64,000 nucleotides of DNA, from contig NGBS01000034.1 in the NCBI GenBank assembly GCA_002245135.1, forward strand, positions 22,112-86,111. The letters run 5' to 3'. The DNA comes from Proteromonas lacertae. Taxonomy: Eukaryota > Sar > Bigyra > Opalinata > Proteromonadidae. Positions 1-10,330 of the stretch are shown piece after piece. Under the pieces are notes generated by a model. That model was not told where the DNA came from. It saw only the letters and a program-made list of their open reading frames with translations, and did not search any database. A program made the translations under genes and the position numbers. Position 1 is the stretch's first letter. Every line of letters starts with the position of its first letter.

Positions 1-436
1 ATCAGAAAAGACTCAATGGAGATCTTAACAATTGTAAAGTCCAGGAGTTAACAATTGGTAACAAGTTAACAATTGTAAACTCCCGGTTCCACGATTGGTT
101 TCCACGGTTCAATTAAAAGCCCTTACAAGGTCACCAGCGTAGCAAGGAGAGTCAAGAGTGTGATTAGAATCATCACTTCGTGGTAACCATCACTTCGTGG
201 TAACAATGTTATTTCTATTAAAAGAATAAAATACATTCCGAAGAAGTCATGTGGACTTGGAAACAAACTATTAGGATTAATTAGCTCTCTTGCATATGGT
301 ATATCTTATTATTATTCATTAATAAATACATCAATCGATTTCTCTATTTATGCTGGGCTCATATATGCCCTTAGTTTGACTTTCTGATCATAATCGAAAT
401 CTAATTTTCTTAAAAAAATTCAAAAAACAATGATAG
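1..436. other. Left edge, no gene seen; short repeats
   Basis: No convincing coding frame. The first 100 bases hold three near-identical copies of a GTTAACAATTG-type motif in both orientations. A 17-base unit (CATCACTTCGTGGTAAC) is tandemly repeated twice at about 173-205. These could be terminal repeats of the Maverick that follows, but the window starts here, so no matching end can be identified. Confidence 0.4.
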
Positions 437-488
437 ATAGGATGGTCACTATATGGTGTGATATGACAACATATAGTGACCATCCTAT
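437..488. repeat. Perfect 19-bp inverted repeat (hairpin)
   Basis: Bases 437-455 are the exact reverse complement of 470-488, with a 14-base loop. It lies between the window edge and the first genes. It could be a terminator, a protein-binding site or part of a mobile-element end; nothing further identifies it. Confidence 0.7.
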
Positions 489-663
489 GTAATAAAAAAC
501 AAAACAAAAAAATGGAGTTCAAGTCAAATCTCGAAATGCATCTATTTTTCTATTATTGAAATTTCTTATAAGACTTGTTATAATGCTAATTAATTATGTA
601 AATTATGAAAACAACACTCCCACAGAAACACAATCAATCATTTGAACCAATTAGGACCAGAGA

Positions 664-1513
664 TTAATAATCATTTTGGTACTCTGGCTGCTCCTCATCA
701 TCATCTACTATATATTGTGAGAAGTTATCATCATCATCATCATCATCTTCCTCTGTAGCACTATCTTCTTGTTTTTGGTTTTTGGTTGAAATGTTTTTTG
801 ATATAATTTCTTTCTTTTGAATCTTGGAGTTTTAGATGTACTGCACTTTCTTTTTGTGGATACCACCTTTAACAACTTGTTGTTGTCATCATCATCATTA
901 TAATCATCATCATCATCCAGATTATCAAACAACGATGCTATAGAGACTTTACTACTTACCATACTTTCAGCAGTACTTCTGTAAACTATATCTCCTTTCG
1001 AATTCTTGTTTTCTTCTTTTTCGCATTTTGCTAAATCGTTGTCACCGAAATGTATGATATACATACAAGTCAGTTCCACCATGTCCTCCATTGCATGGTC
1101 AAGCATACGATCATACTATTGATTCAAAATTGAAATATATATTAATTGGATATACGATGCTTTTGTCCAGATCCTTTTTATACATGATATTACATAGCAG
1201 GACAGACATCAACACTCTGGACATTTTTAATCTTTCATGTCGATCATCAATCTTTTCAATTTCTGTGAATCTTTTGTACCATGTAGTGAAACGCCTTATA
1301 CTGAAGTTACCATTCCAGCTATAGACATAATAATAATATATTATACCTATATCGTTGCAAATCTTTCTCATGTTCTACAATCATCTTAAAATTCTCACAT
1401 AAAATTTTATAGACGCTCGGATTTGGATCATTAATGAAACTATTTTTATATAGTATCTTCCAGTTGCTCATAATAAGTGAATTGAAAGGGAAATAACGTT
1501 GAACAATGAACAA
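664..1513 (-). CDS. Hypothetical protein with acidic C-terminus, two tiny introns
   Basis: I do not recognise the family. Three reading frames join through GT-AG introns. The clearest is 28 nt (1319-1346 on the minus strand, GTATAA...CTATAG); removing it joins the two frames as DLQRY-SWNGNFSIRRF. A second possible intron of 31 nt lies near 1083-1113 and joins NFESI to DMVELTCMYII. The last third is rich in Asp, then Lys/Arg, then Asp/Glu again. The final acidic stretch (about 664-780) is in another frame, so a frameshift or a third intron near 785 is likely. The start could be the Met at 1513 or the one at 1471. It sits upstream of, and divergent from, the Maverick integrase. Confidence 0.5.
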
Positions 1514-1632
1514 ATGTTATATGTATATATTTTTTAAAATGTTGTTATAAAGACATATAACTCTATTAATTTAGATAATAATCATAATGAAATGAATTTC
1601 ATTATTACTTTTGTTTTTTGTTTTTGGACCAT

Positions 1633-2919
1633 ATGTTTAGCACTAATAGTTACGATCCACATTTATACAGCTCATATAGCAACCAAAACCCATATCCTGT
1701 CAAACCGTTACCTACAAATGGTAACTTATCACTTGCAACATATATTAACCATGGAGCACCGAATATTACACATCCAACAAGAGAGGCTTCGTATGAAGAC
1801 CAAATGTCAAACCAAATTGCCCAATATCGATCACGCTTAGATGAACTATATAAAAAATATTATTACCTTAATGAAAATGAATTTGTCAAAATGACACAAC
1901 ATTTGTCTAGTATGAATGATATAGCTCCACCACCAGATGTAGTACGTGAATACTTAAGGAGACAACCTGGAAAACAAATTGTTGATTTCAAATATAAAAA
2001 AAATAATCCATTCGCAACTATCAAGAAGCCTGGGTACTTCCAAATGGATATTGTGTTTTTCTTACCTGATATGGAACATTTGTATTTTATCGAAATGAAT
2101 TCAAGAAAAGTATGGGCAATATTTATGCCTAATAAATATGGTGATATTACATTGGATGCATTTCAGAAGTGGTATTATGAAACAGATGCCTATGGAAACA
2201 AAACACATAAAAATGTGGTAAGTATCCTATCAGAAGCTGATGCTAGTTTTTCAAATATCAAAAAGTTATGTGATGCTGAAGGAATATCATATTTTCAAAA
2301 AGATGGTTCAGAGCATAAAATAGAGTCATTATTGGATAGATCAGTGAGTGTGATAAAAAGATTGTTGTACAAACACTTGGTGGATCTGGGATATGATGCA
2401 CCTACATATATGGCAGATATTGATCACAATGATAAGCATATTATACCAGATATGAATTATAAATTAAAACTCGATAGTATAATACAGGAAGTGATAGATG
2501 ATTATAATAACAAGCCATTACCAGGAATTAAAGGATATACACCAAATGAAGTATTCCATAGTCCAGAATTACAAAAACAAATATTACAAAAATCAATTAA
2601 CTACAACTTAAAGAATTATGAAAAATTAGATCATACTGGTCAAAATATCGAAGTAGGTGATTTGGTGAGATTCAAAGAGAGAAGACGTAAAATGGATAAG
2701 AACATATACTGGTCAGACAATGTATATAAGATAATCAAGAAAAATCGATATTCATACAATTTAGGTGATATCAATGGGAATGACATTCAAGGTTTTTAAT
2801 TAATTCGATTCAAACACTATGAGTTGCAGTTAGTGAGAAAAGATGATGCACCAACCACATGGTTTAGAAAAATACTGGAGAGACCCAAGAGAAAGAAGGG
2901 AGACAAATCAATATTGTAA
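1633..2919 (+). CDS. Maverick/Polinton-type integrase (in-frame TAA)
   Basis: Retroviral-fold DDE integrase expected to insert the element into the genome. The frame opens with ATG at 1633. The catalytic core shows a first Asp in YFQMDIVFF, a second Asp in SEADASFSNI and a Glu in HKIESLLDRSVSVIKR. It is followed by the family-typical YNNKPLPGIKGYTPNEVF segment and a chromo/SH3-like C-terminus. The open frame meets TAA at 2797-2799, but coding clearly continues (LIRFKHYELQLVRKDDAP...) for 39 codons to TAA at 2917. Reading the first TAA as Gln gives 428 residues, a normal size for the family. Its position at one end of the gene array fits Polinton order. Alternative: a recent nonsense mutation in a standard code. 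Confidence 0.85.
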
Positions 2920-3324
2920 CGAATAAATTTTTATTATGCTATATATTGTATATGTTGTTTTATTATTATTGGGCATTGGATAGACTAGCTACGATGAGGG
3001 CTGCGTTTCTAATTTATAATTATTTATTTATTTATTAAATTAATTTCACAAGGAATTTATGGAAGTTTAATAATTTTTACTTGGATGTGTTGTTTAATAT
3101 TGCACCATTGAAATTCGGCTTGAATCATCCTGGCACGGTATATCTAAATGCCCTTTTTTTATTTAATTGGGATCTGATAGACTGTGCAAGGAAAAAAGAG
3201 TCATGCAGCTGGCATTAGTGGTTCGATTCCTAGCACAGACTATTAGTAATCCCATTTTTTTAATTTCTTTTTTTTTAATATTTTATTATACATATACATA
3301 TAGTATATTCTATTTTTTATATAT
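2920..3324. other. AT-rich intergenic stretch
   Basis: No convincing gene. A stretch near 3205-3240 contains adjacent sequences resembling tRNA A- and B-box promoter elements, but no cloverleaf with paired T and acceptor stems can be drawn. Confidence 0.4.
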
Positions 3325-3732
3325 ATGCTTACACTACCACCACAGATTGAATATAAATTACCAGAACTTGAATCCAAGGTAACAAAGAAATATCATTTAA
3401 GTGGTCCAAACATATACTTGGATTTGTATAGCCTACAATTCCTTATATTTTTTTATCATCGAAAACCTATATATCAATGGTATTTTGAGTTAACACACAA
3501 AATGATTAACATGATCATGAGTCAACTTTTGATATTAGTGTTTGTAGGTCCTTGTGACTTAGGAAATAGAGATTATCCGAAAGTTACATACACACCAACA
3601 ATGAAAAAAGTAATCATTAGAATGCCACAAAGATGTTTTAATGGTAAGATGCCAATATTTTTCAAATGTAGTCATATGGATACAGAGATGATAGAATATA
3701 TTGAAACTCAAACAATATTTCACCACACATAA
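3325..3732 (+). CDS. Hypothetical protein, 135 aa
   Basis: Unrecognised. An open frame from ATG at 3325 encodes a protein with a hydrophobic middle (residues about 35-75) and a C-terminal part containing CFNGKMPIFFKCSHMD. It converges with the protease on the opposite strand, with about 50 bases between them that include a TA dinucleotide run. It could be a small accessory Maverick protein; the evidence is only length and position. Confidence 0.4.
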   Translation: MLTLPPQIEYKLPELESKVTKKYHLSGPNIYLDLYSLQFLIFFYHRKPIYQWYFELTHKMINMIMSQLLILVFVGPCDLGNRDYPKVTYTPTMKKVIIRMPQRCFNGKMPIFFKCSHMDTEMIEYIETQTIFHHT

Positions 3733-3785
3733 AAAAACAGAAGAAAAAATAATTAAATAATAATTATATATATATATATATTATA

Positions 3786-4469
3786 TTATATTAAACCAAA
3801 TTGTTTTTTCATTAACCTAATTTTTGCTTCACCCACTATTGTATTATAGTCAGTAGCCTTTTTGAAACTACACTGATCTCTTAAAATATTTTTCAAAAAA
3901 TTAATAGCAAAAAAACCACAGTTGGCAGTATTTGAATTTTGATTCTGTGCTCCATTGATTTTAAGTTCATACTTTTCATTATGATACTTCTTTAATTTTT
4001 TCAAATTTTTTTTAAATTCTTCCAAGTGTTGAGGATCTTCACCAAATGAATCATAGTACAGGAATTGCTTTTTGATATTGTCAACTACTAAAGCCACCCA
4101 ATGACCTATAGAATCAGGGCTAGCTTGTGTGGTGAGTGTATTGATTATGATTCCCCATTGATTCTTCTTTTTGGGTATAGGAAGTACAAGCTCGTCCCAG
4201 CAGAACACTCCCATGAACTTTCCATGGAAATTATTGAACTCATTTTTCACAATTAACTCTATATCAAAGTTCGATAAGGCATCTGAAGTGATACTGTTAT
4301 ACAAAACTTTCCTACGTGAAATTAATTTCTTTACTTTTTTATTATTTCCATTACCTATTCCAAAGTAACTCATAGCTTCACTGAGTTGTTTTCCTTTATC
4401 ATCTTTAGCATCAGTTGACGGCTGTACTTTAATATCTGTTTCTGCTTTAGGAGTAATCAATTTATTCAA
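3786..4469 (-). CDS. Maverick adenovirus-type (C48/C5-like) cysteine protease
   Basis: Maturation protease expected to cleave capsid precursors. The triad is visible: His in SIGHWVALVVDN, Asp in LYYDSFGEDP, and Gln/Cys in QNQNSNTANCGFFAINFL. At 227 aa it matches the size of Polinton proteases. An N-terminal extension of about 85 residues is Lys-rich. The C-terminus (VGEAKIRLMKKQFGLI) ends in TAA, at the same place where the relic copy ending near 34,050 ends in TAG; both triplets therefore behave as real stops here. It is the first of a minus-strand run of virion genes. Confidence 0.88.
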   Translation of the reverse strand: MNKLITPKAETDIKVQPSTDAKDDKGKQLSEAMSYFGIGNGNNKKVKKLISRRKVLYNSITSDALSNFDIELIVKNEFNNFHGKFMGVFCWDELVLPIPKKKNQWGIIINTLTTQASPDSIGHWVALVVDNIKKQFLYYDSFGEDPQHLEEFKKNLKKLKKYHNEKYELKINGAQNQNSNTANCGFFAINFLKNILRDQCSFKKATDYNTIVGEAKIRLMKKQFGLI

Positions 4470-4503
4470 CTTCTACTATTATATATATAAATTAACATGA
4501 ATT

Positions 4504-4734
4504 TTATACCATTTGCTGCATTTGTGACATCTTGATTTGGTTAATTGGATTACTCATATACTCACCCATCTGCATCCTAGTCTTTGCACTTGCTTGAGCC
4601 ATTTTATTATATAAACTCTGATAATATTTGTCATGTCCTTTATATCCTTCACCTCTCCGTATCTTCTTCCTTTTGCCTTTACCTCTCATCCGAGCAAACA
4701 CAGCAAGTAGTATTTTCTTATTTAGTTTTTTCAT
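4504..4734 (-). CDS. Small basic protein, 76 aa
   Basis: Unrecognised. The N-terminal half is strongly basic (MRGKGKRKKIRRGEG); the C-terminal half is Gln/Met-rich and probably helical. It sits 35 bases upstream of the protease on the same strand, within the virion gene run. A DNA-condensing or capsid-associated role is plausible from charge and context only. Confidence 0.55.
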   Translation of the reverse strand: MKKLNKKILLAVFARMRGKGKRKKIRRGEGYKGHDKYYQSLYNKMAQASAKTRMQMGEYMSNPINQIKMSQMQQMV

Positions 4735-4804
4735 AATAACTTAATAGAAAATAAAAAAAACAATTTAATTATAATAATAATGTGTAATATAAGTATTATT
4801 AATA

Positions 4805-5419
4805 TTATTGAACATAAACAGGCTCGATAGGCTCGCCTTGTATTTCTCTACCTGCAATATCATTACCGAATGGTTTATCTTCTTCTGGTTCTGGTTCTTT
4901 TACTTTCTCTATTTTCTCTTTCTTTGGATTTGAACTCTTTTCTAATTTCTTCATATATTTGCCTAATTGATCTCTGGTTTCTTTCAAAGCTATTTGTAAT
5001 TCAGCTTTTGTCATACGACTAGGAGGAGGTAATGATGAGTCCCTATCCTTTTTACTATTTTTTCTACCACCACCACGTTTGGACTTTGGCTCGTCTAAAG
5101 CATTTGATTTTTGTTTCTTGCTAGATCTTCTTTTGGATCTCTCATGTGATCTTGATCTTGATCTGGATTTATGGGAGTATTTTTTACCTTTTTTTGAATT
5201 TTTGTGAGATGATGATCCATCATTCTGTAATATGTTGTATATATCCTTTGGAGAGAATTGTGATAGTAATTCATTGATCATAGCATCGCTTGGTTCAGCT
5301 TCTGCGATTTTTGGTTTGGACATCTTGGAATCATTTTCATTTATTGACTCTACTTCACTATCAGACTCATCAGTAGAACTATCATCACTCACGTATTCAG
5401 TTGATTCAGTATCACTCAT
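4805..5419 (-). CDS. Charged SR/KS-rich protein, about 204 aa
   Basis: Unrecognised. I chose ATG at 5419 (MSDTESTEYVSDD); an upstream in-frame extension is hydrophobic and reads like AT-rich noncoding sequence. The order is an acidic Ser/Asp-rich N-terminus, a short helical patch (INELLSQFSPKDIYNIL), an Arg/Ser/Lys-rich middle (SHKSRSRSRSHERSKRR), a predicted coiled coil (KAELQIALKETRDQLGKYMKKLEK) and a Pro/Glu-rich tail. This layout resembles scaffold or core proteins of dsDNA viruses. It lies between two small basic proteins of the Maverick virion cluster. Confidence 0.6.
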   Translation of the reverse strand: MSDTESTEYVSDDSSTDESDSEVESINENDSKMSKPKIAEAEPSDAMINELLSQFSPKDIYNILQNDGSSSHKNSKKGKKYSHKSRSRSRSHERSKRRSSKKQKSNALDEPKSKRGGGRKNSKKDRDSSLPPPSRMTKAELQIALKETRDQLGKYMKKLEKSSNPKKEKIEKVKEPEPEEDKPFGNDIAGREIQGEPIEPVYVQ

Positions 5420-5514
5420 TTTTTTTATTTCTATGTTATGAAAAATAAAATTAACAAAAAGAACAATGAAAATAATAATAATATAAGTATTATTAGCATT
5501 ATTAAAAGTCAAGC

Positions 5515-5808
5515 TTACATTCGAGCCACCTTTGATTTTAAATATGCGTTCAATAATGCTTGTTGATTACTCCCACCTCCATTGAATGGTAATCTACCTC
5601 TTCCTGACCTACGTCTTCTACGACCAAATCCCATTGTTGATAATCCATCTGCGATATCGTTCTTTCCAAATTCCCTAGCTATTTTGGATGCTATTTTATG
5701 ATCCTTTGCCCAGTTAAATGCTTTGGAACCCCAATTTTTTAACTTACCCCAGAAAGAACCACCCCTTCTTCCATAAACGCATCTACGTCTTCTACCACCT
5801 TTTGGCAT
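5515..5808 (-). CDS. Basic amphipathic core/minor capsid-like protein, 97 aa
   Basis: Starts MPKGGRRRRCVYGRRGG, continues with an amphipathic helix (FWGKLKNWGSKAFNWAKDHK), then a GFGRRRRRSGRGR patch. A Gly/Arg-rich start plus amphipathic helix recalls adenovirus pVI/pX-type core and membrane-lytic proteins, but I cannot establish homology. A related small protein with a GFLGKVGTWG start lies at 33.6 kb beside the second protease copy, which supports a protease-linked virion role. Confidence 0.55.
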   Translation of the reverse strand: MPKGGRRRRCVYGRRGGSFWGKLKNWGSKAFNWAKDHKIASKIAREFGKNDIADGLSTMGFGRRRRRSGRGRLPFNGGGSNQQALLNAYLKSKVARM

Positions 5809-5984
5809 TATGTTATTTCGAATGAAAATAAAGAAATACGATTAAAATACCCTAACCCAGTGCAGAATTTAACTCCTGTGCAATATGCTAGATAAAATAT
5901 GACATTAATAGGTTAATAATTAACATAATATCAATATTTGAAATATATTCGTTTCATTTTATTATTTTTTGTATATTGTGTTCT

Positions 5985-6422
5985 ATGGATTCAAGCAACC
6001 ATAATGCCATACATGTTATAGGCATAATGGGTAAAACAAATGATCAAGACCAAAAGAAACATAATTTACAAGATAAGATGACTAACGATGACTCTGATGA
6101 CTATGATCCTGAAGATGATCCAAATGCAAGTGATGTTGATAGTAATGGTAATTTAAAGGATTTCATTGTTGATGATGTAGAATATGATGCTGAGTTCAAT
6201 GATGAGGATGAAAATGACACATGGTACGATGATTATGATATTGCAGATATTGTAACACCAGATAGTGTAATCCACACCACTAAAAGAAAATTATTAAGTA
6301 CTATATCTGAATCATTAGATGAATTAGTACCATCAAAAAAACATAAGCATTTGGTCAAGCCAAACATGCAATGTGAAGATTCAAAAAACCTTGATAAAGA
6401 AGAAGATTTAGAAGATCTTTAA
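5985..6422 (+). CDS. Acidic protein with LKDFIVDD motif, about 145 aa
   Basis: Unrecognised. Asp/Glu make up a large share of the protein. It contains GNLKDFIVDDVEYDAEF, a motif type I associate with acidic viral proteins, and a Lys-rich patch (PSKKHKHL). The ATG at 5985 follows an AT-rich leader. It is divergent from the 97-aa basic gene, with about 175 bases of shared upstream sequence that probably hold both promoters. Confidence 0.55.
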   Translation: MDSSNHNAIHVIGIMGKTNDQDQKKHNLQDKMTNDDSDDYDPEDDPNASDVDSNGNLKDFIVDDVEYDAEFNDEDENDTWYDDYDIADIVTPDSVIHTTKRKLLSTISESLDELVPSKKHKHLVKPNMQCEDSKNLDKEEDLEDL

Positions 6423-6479
6423 GTGTTAAGTGATTAAACGTAATTACTTTATTTTTTTTAATTATTTTTTTTGTTTATC

Positions 6480-7102
6480 ATGAACACTGTACCACCATTA
6501 CAACATACTGACTCACCTAAAAGTATTGTTAAACCTCTAGATTTCACTGAATTAGAAAGAGCATTACCGATTGAAGATGCTGTAAAACCAGTATGTCTAT
6601 TCAATGAGAAAGATGTAAAGAAAATGGATGTGCATACATATAAAGCTAATTTAGATGTTTTGGAGCATAGTGAGAAAGCAATATGTGATTGTGAGGGACA
6701 TGCTGGTTTAGCATTACCAATTGATGAAGAGAGTTTACCACGTGTGAAATTCAATATAACTCAAATTCAGCATATTTTAGAAATTTTTAAAGAATCTCTA
6801 ACTCATTATAGAATTCAAACAAGATTTTTTAATCTTAGTGTAGAAGATTGTATAGAGGTGAGTAATAGAGTCGATGATGCTATAAAATTATGTTAGAAAG
6901 ATACTGTTCCGTACTCTGCAGTAAAAGTTGGAGTTCATAATGTGTTAATATGTCTATGGGAACGTATACGTAATAATGAAAAAGAAGGAAATCACTATGA
7001 GTTGAAAGGGAGTTAGATGAGTATGAGCGGTTAATATGGAACGTGAATCATTGTCTTTGTAAATTTGTGGGAGTCAAATCAAAAAGAGAATACTATATAT
7101 AA
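6480..7102 (+). CDS. Hypothetical Maverick protein, interrupted frame
   Basis: Unrecognised. The open frame from ATG 6480 reaches TAG at 6894-6896 and then continues in the same frame (KDTVPYSAVKVGVHNVLICLWERI) to about 7005. A one-base shift there leads into DEYERLIWNVNHCLCKFVGV and TAA at 7100-7102. Reading TAG as Gln and allowing one frameshift gives a protein of about 205 aa. Its 3' end overlaps the convergent ATPase gene by about 24 bases, and that ATPase is itself shortened, so a deletion at this junction is possible. Confidence 0.5.
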
Positions 7103-7717
7103 ACTTTCATACAAATTTCTTAAATTAGCCATACTCAGGTTTTTGAATACCAAACAGTAATCAAGCTGTAAACGAACAGAGGGAGTAATGTCAGTGACAT
7201 ATTGACTTGATATAATTACTTTTGACTTGTAATGACGGTTTGACTTAAGTAATTTAGAAACGGATTTATTTCTTAAATCGAATGATATATCATCGAATAT
7301 AAATATATTCTCTGGGTAATCATAATTATCTTTGTCTATATCTTTGATATTATCTAATACTGCATCCAATATATTCACTCTATCTTCATTCACTACTGAA
7401 TCATAGCAATGGTACTCAATTTGGTTATACTTGAGCATATCAGTGATTTTCTCATATATGATATCCTTGGATATAGTTGCAACGAAAAAATACACTACTT
7501 GGTCATATCCCTTTTTTAGCAAGTGTTGTATCATATTAAATATAAGTGTAGTCTTACCACTGTTTTTCTTAGCTAAAATAAATATGTTGCAGAATGGCTC
7601 CTGAAAATAGTCATATCCAAGGACACTATCTTTGGAACGTTTTCCACATCCTTTGACTACTGTCTCAACAGGATTTATGACTATGGTGTTTATTTTTTCT
7701 AAATTAACTTTACTCAT
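7079..7717 (-). CDS. DNA-packaging ATPase (FtsK/HerA, A32-like), shortened
   Basis: Pumps element DNA into the capsid. Walker A is NIFILAKKNSGKTTLIFNMI; Walker B is NIFIFDDISFDL; a sensor-like SSQYVTDITPSVRLQLDYCL follows. These match the copy at 38.7-39.4 kb almost block for block. This copy ends with NLRNLYESLYIVFSF, about 44 residues before the other one, which continues with IPEYETFKELYLAVTKPQYN. The missing C-terminus coincides with the overlap onto the convergent gene. It is the ATPase in the standard ATPase-MCP-penton order. Confidence 0.87.
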   Translation of the reverse strand: MSKVNLEKINTIVINPVETVVKGCGKRSKDSVLGYDYFQEPFCNIFILAKKNSGKTTLIFNMIQHLLKKGYDQVVYFFVATISKDIIYEKITDMLKYNQIEYHCYDSVVNEDRVNILDAVLDNIKDIDKDNYDYPENIFIFDDISFDLRNKSVSKLLKSNRHYKSKVIISSQYVTDITPSVRLQLDYCLVFKNLSMANLRNLYESLYIVFSF

Positions 7718-7781
7718 AAGAAAAATAACAAAAACATAATTATAAGAAATATAACCGTTATCGATATTATTATGATTATTT

Positions 7782-9254
7782 TTAAACTACACTTACAATA
7801 CCACTTCCATTAATAGTGACCATACGTCCAGTGATGATATAGAAACGATGAGTGATATCATTATTAGTAAAGTCATTTGTACCAGGTGTTGAAAATTTAA
7901 AGGTTATTTTCAAATCAGTAGCCAAAGGTCTACCTGCCTGGTTCTTAATATTGTCCAAGTCCTTAGAACCAAAATTCAATATCTCAAAGAACTTGTCATT
8001 GAATTTTTCATCTTTTCTGAATATATCAAACCATGAGTCTTGGAAATATTCACGGACAGTCATATAACTATCATAATATTGCATAAGTGTATAATCTGGC
8101 TGATATACAAAATCATTGATCATTCATTTGAATTGTGCATTTTCAGGTATATGTGCATATCTTTTTAATGATTCTATCCATGGCCTATAGATTATGTAAC
8201 GAACAAATGGTCCATTGGAACTATTCAATGTGAATGAATAATTGAATATGCCAGATCCACCTGATGGTACAACAATTTGATGACATCTGAAATCATTGAA
8301 TTGAATAGGTTTTGATAAGCAGTATTGTTTGGTATTATTGTTGCATTGAGTATCCTTGTTGATATAAGCATAGAATTTGAAATTCTTGAATATTGTTTCA
8401 TTTATATCAACTTCTGCATGTGACACTGTATAGTTTACATTATCTTTTGTTTTATCATTTTTCAATCTTGCATATTCATCTGGTGTATATGCTTTTAATA
8501 AACCATAATTACTTGTGGTTTGAAAACGAATGCATATATACATTCTCTCTCCAAAGAATGCATCACTCTTTAATGCAGCAAATGTATTGTAAAATTTACC
8601 TAATTGTAAGTTGAAATGTAATATAACTGAATCTTTATACTGAACTGCATATGCTGTTGCTGCAGATGCACTAGCACTAACTTTTAATTCAACATATTGT
8701 GTATTAGGTTCTACTTTCCACTTATTGATATCTTGAACTTTATAATTATGATTATCATCATCCCAATCTAATTGTATTCCATCATAGTAATTGTCTTGAT
8801 AGAATATATCAGATCTCTTTCTAACTAATTCATCCATAAATACACGATATGGTTCATATGAATCATCAAGCTTGACCAGATCTGTTCCAGTCTGGTTACA
8901 AATTCTAAAAGAGGCCAAGCCAAACCCTTCTTTAATTCCTCCAATTGTACTTGGATATAAATCATCATCTTTATTTATAAGTTTCTTACTTAAATCTGCT
9001 CTAACAGCACCTACTTCTGAACCTTTTGCTACTGGTTCTGTTTCTACATCTATATCGAATTGGATATATGACTTAGCTAAATTGATAATATTATCTCCAT
9101 TTATCTCCCATCTGATCTCTTCTGTATACGAGTTATCACTTAGAGTATATTCTGATGTTGATCCCATCGGAGTCAATCTCACATAATTATAGAAGGGTAG
9201 ATTCACAGGGACATCTACACCATGTTTCTGTTCTTTTGAAATAGATAAAGCCAT
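7782..9254 (-). CDS. Major capsid protein (double jelly-roll), in-frame TGA
   Basis: Hexon-like capsid protein forming the Maverick shell. ATG at 9254 (MALSISKEQKHGVDVPVNLP). A TGA at 8124-8126 divides the frame: ...ENAQFK (TGA) MINDFVYQPDYTL. The homologue at 39.5-40.9 kb reads IRWQINDFVYTPDY, so the TGA falls exactly on a Trp. Read through, the protein is about 490 aa, the family length. The C-terminus HRFYIITGRM...GIVSVV ends in TAA at the same point as the other copy. Neighbours are ATPase and penton, the conserved morphogenesis block. Alternative: a TGG-to-TGA nonsense mutation in a dying copy. Confidence 0.85.
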
Positions 9255-9285
9255 TAGAAAATAAAAGAATAAAGAAATATAAAAA

Positions 9286-10245
9286 TTAGACTTTAAATAC
9301 AACAATATCTAAATTAAACTCAATATTATCAAGATTAAGTTCATAGCCATTTTGTTGAGTAATCTGAATAGTGATCATACCATTGTTATAGGTATTATTA
9401 AATCTCTTCGATGTATTCAATAAGTCATTATTCTGATATGTAATAAATGGTAACTCAGGATTTGAAACGGGTATATTTTCTAATACATTTGAATCCTGCA
9501 TAATATTCACTATGTCTAATCTAATGGATATAGAATTAACCCATATCAAAGATGGACGAAATGGTAATTGAGTAAATGGGAATGGCTTAACCATAATTTC
9601 TTGTTGATTCTCTGGTTCTTCAGATGGAATATATTCTTTAAAACAACACCAGTAATTGTTTTTGGGTATACCTAATATTTTGTAACTAAGATCTTTGGTG
9701 ATGATCTCTAATTTTTCTATCCAATATACTGGGTCTTTTTGATAGTATATAATATTCATATCATTAGCTACCTCAATATGATATGTTTGATTATCATCGA
9801 AATTGTCTATACAAAATAAATCTCCTTTTCCTTCTATAATAGACACATGTGAACCTTCAGTATTATATGAAGCATCATTTATTCCAAAAACATCATATGT
9901 CATATTTTTGACTAAATTATTGATCATACTTAATATCTGAGTTTCATCATAGAATCCTTCTGGTATTTTGAGGTGTTTTACAATGTTTGGATACTTTGGT
10001 GTATCTACTTGAACATCATGTCTCCATCCCAATGTGAATACTAATGAAAACTCATCATTTGTTTCTTCCTGTATAGTTGGGAATGAATTGGGTATAACAG
10101 CATGTAATAAGCTGACATGAGTATAATCATCATCGAATGATTGCAATTTTAATGTCTTCTTATGCTTGTTTCCTCCACCCATGGAATCAGATAATACAAT
10201 CATATCAGAATTTAAGTAGTATACACGATGATCCGAAACTAACAT
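9286..10245 (-). CDS. Penton (minor capsid, single jelly-roll) protein
   Basis: Vertex protein of the capsid, 319 aa. The N-terminus VYYLNSDMIVLSD followed by THVSLLHAVIPNSFPTIQ is the hallmark of Polinton/virophage penton proteins. The second copy at 41.0-41.9 kb shares MSLITAVIPNNFYTIQ and the C-terminal pattern QQNGYELNLDNIEF/QQDGYAIDLKNLPI. It ends with TAA and lies 31 bases upstream of the MCP start, consistent with co-transcription. Confidence 0.83.
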   Translation of the reverse strand: MLVSDHRVYYLNSDMIVLSDSMGGGNKHKKTLKLQSFDDDYTHVSLLHAVIPNSFPTIQEETNDEFSLVFTLGWRHDVQVDTPKYPNIVKHLKIPEGFYDETQILSMINNLVKNMTYDVFGINDASYNTEGSHVSIIEGKGDLFCIDNFDDNQTYHIEVANDMNIIYYQKDPVYWIEKLEIITKDLSYKILGIPKNNYWCCFKEYIPSEEPENQQEIMVKPFPFTQLPFRPSLIWVNSISIRLDIVNIMQDSNVLENIPVSNPELPFITYQNNDLLNTSKRFNNTYNNGMITIQITQQNGYELNLDNIEFNLDIVVFKV

Positions 10246-10330
10246 AAGATAAAATCTATTTTGAAAATAAATTCGTTAATAATGTCAATATTGTCATTAT
10301 TAGTATTAATTACACTTTTATATTTTAAAA

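Noticed and set aside
3179-3245. Possible tRNA gene with A-box TGGCATTAGTGG and B-box GGTTCGATTCC
   Set aside because: The two boxes are contiguous, and neither a T stem nor an acceptor stem pairs properly.
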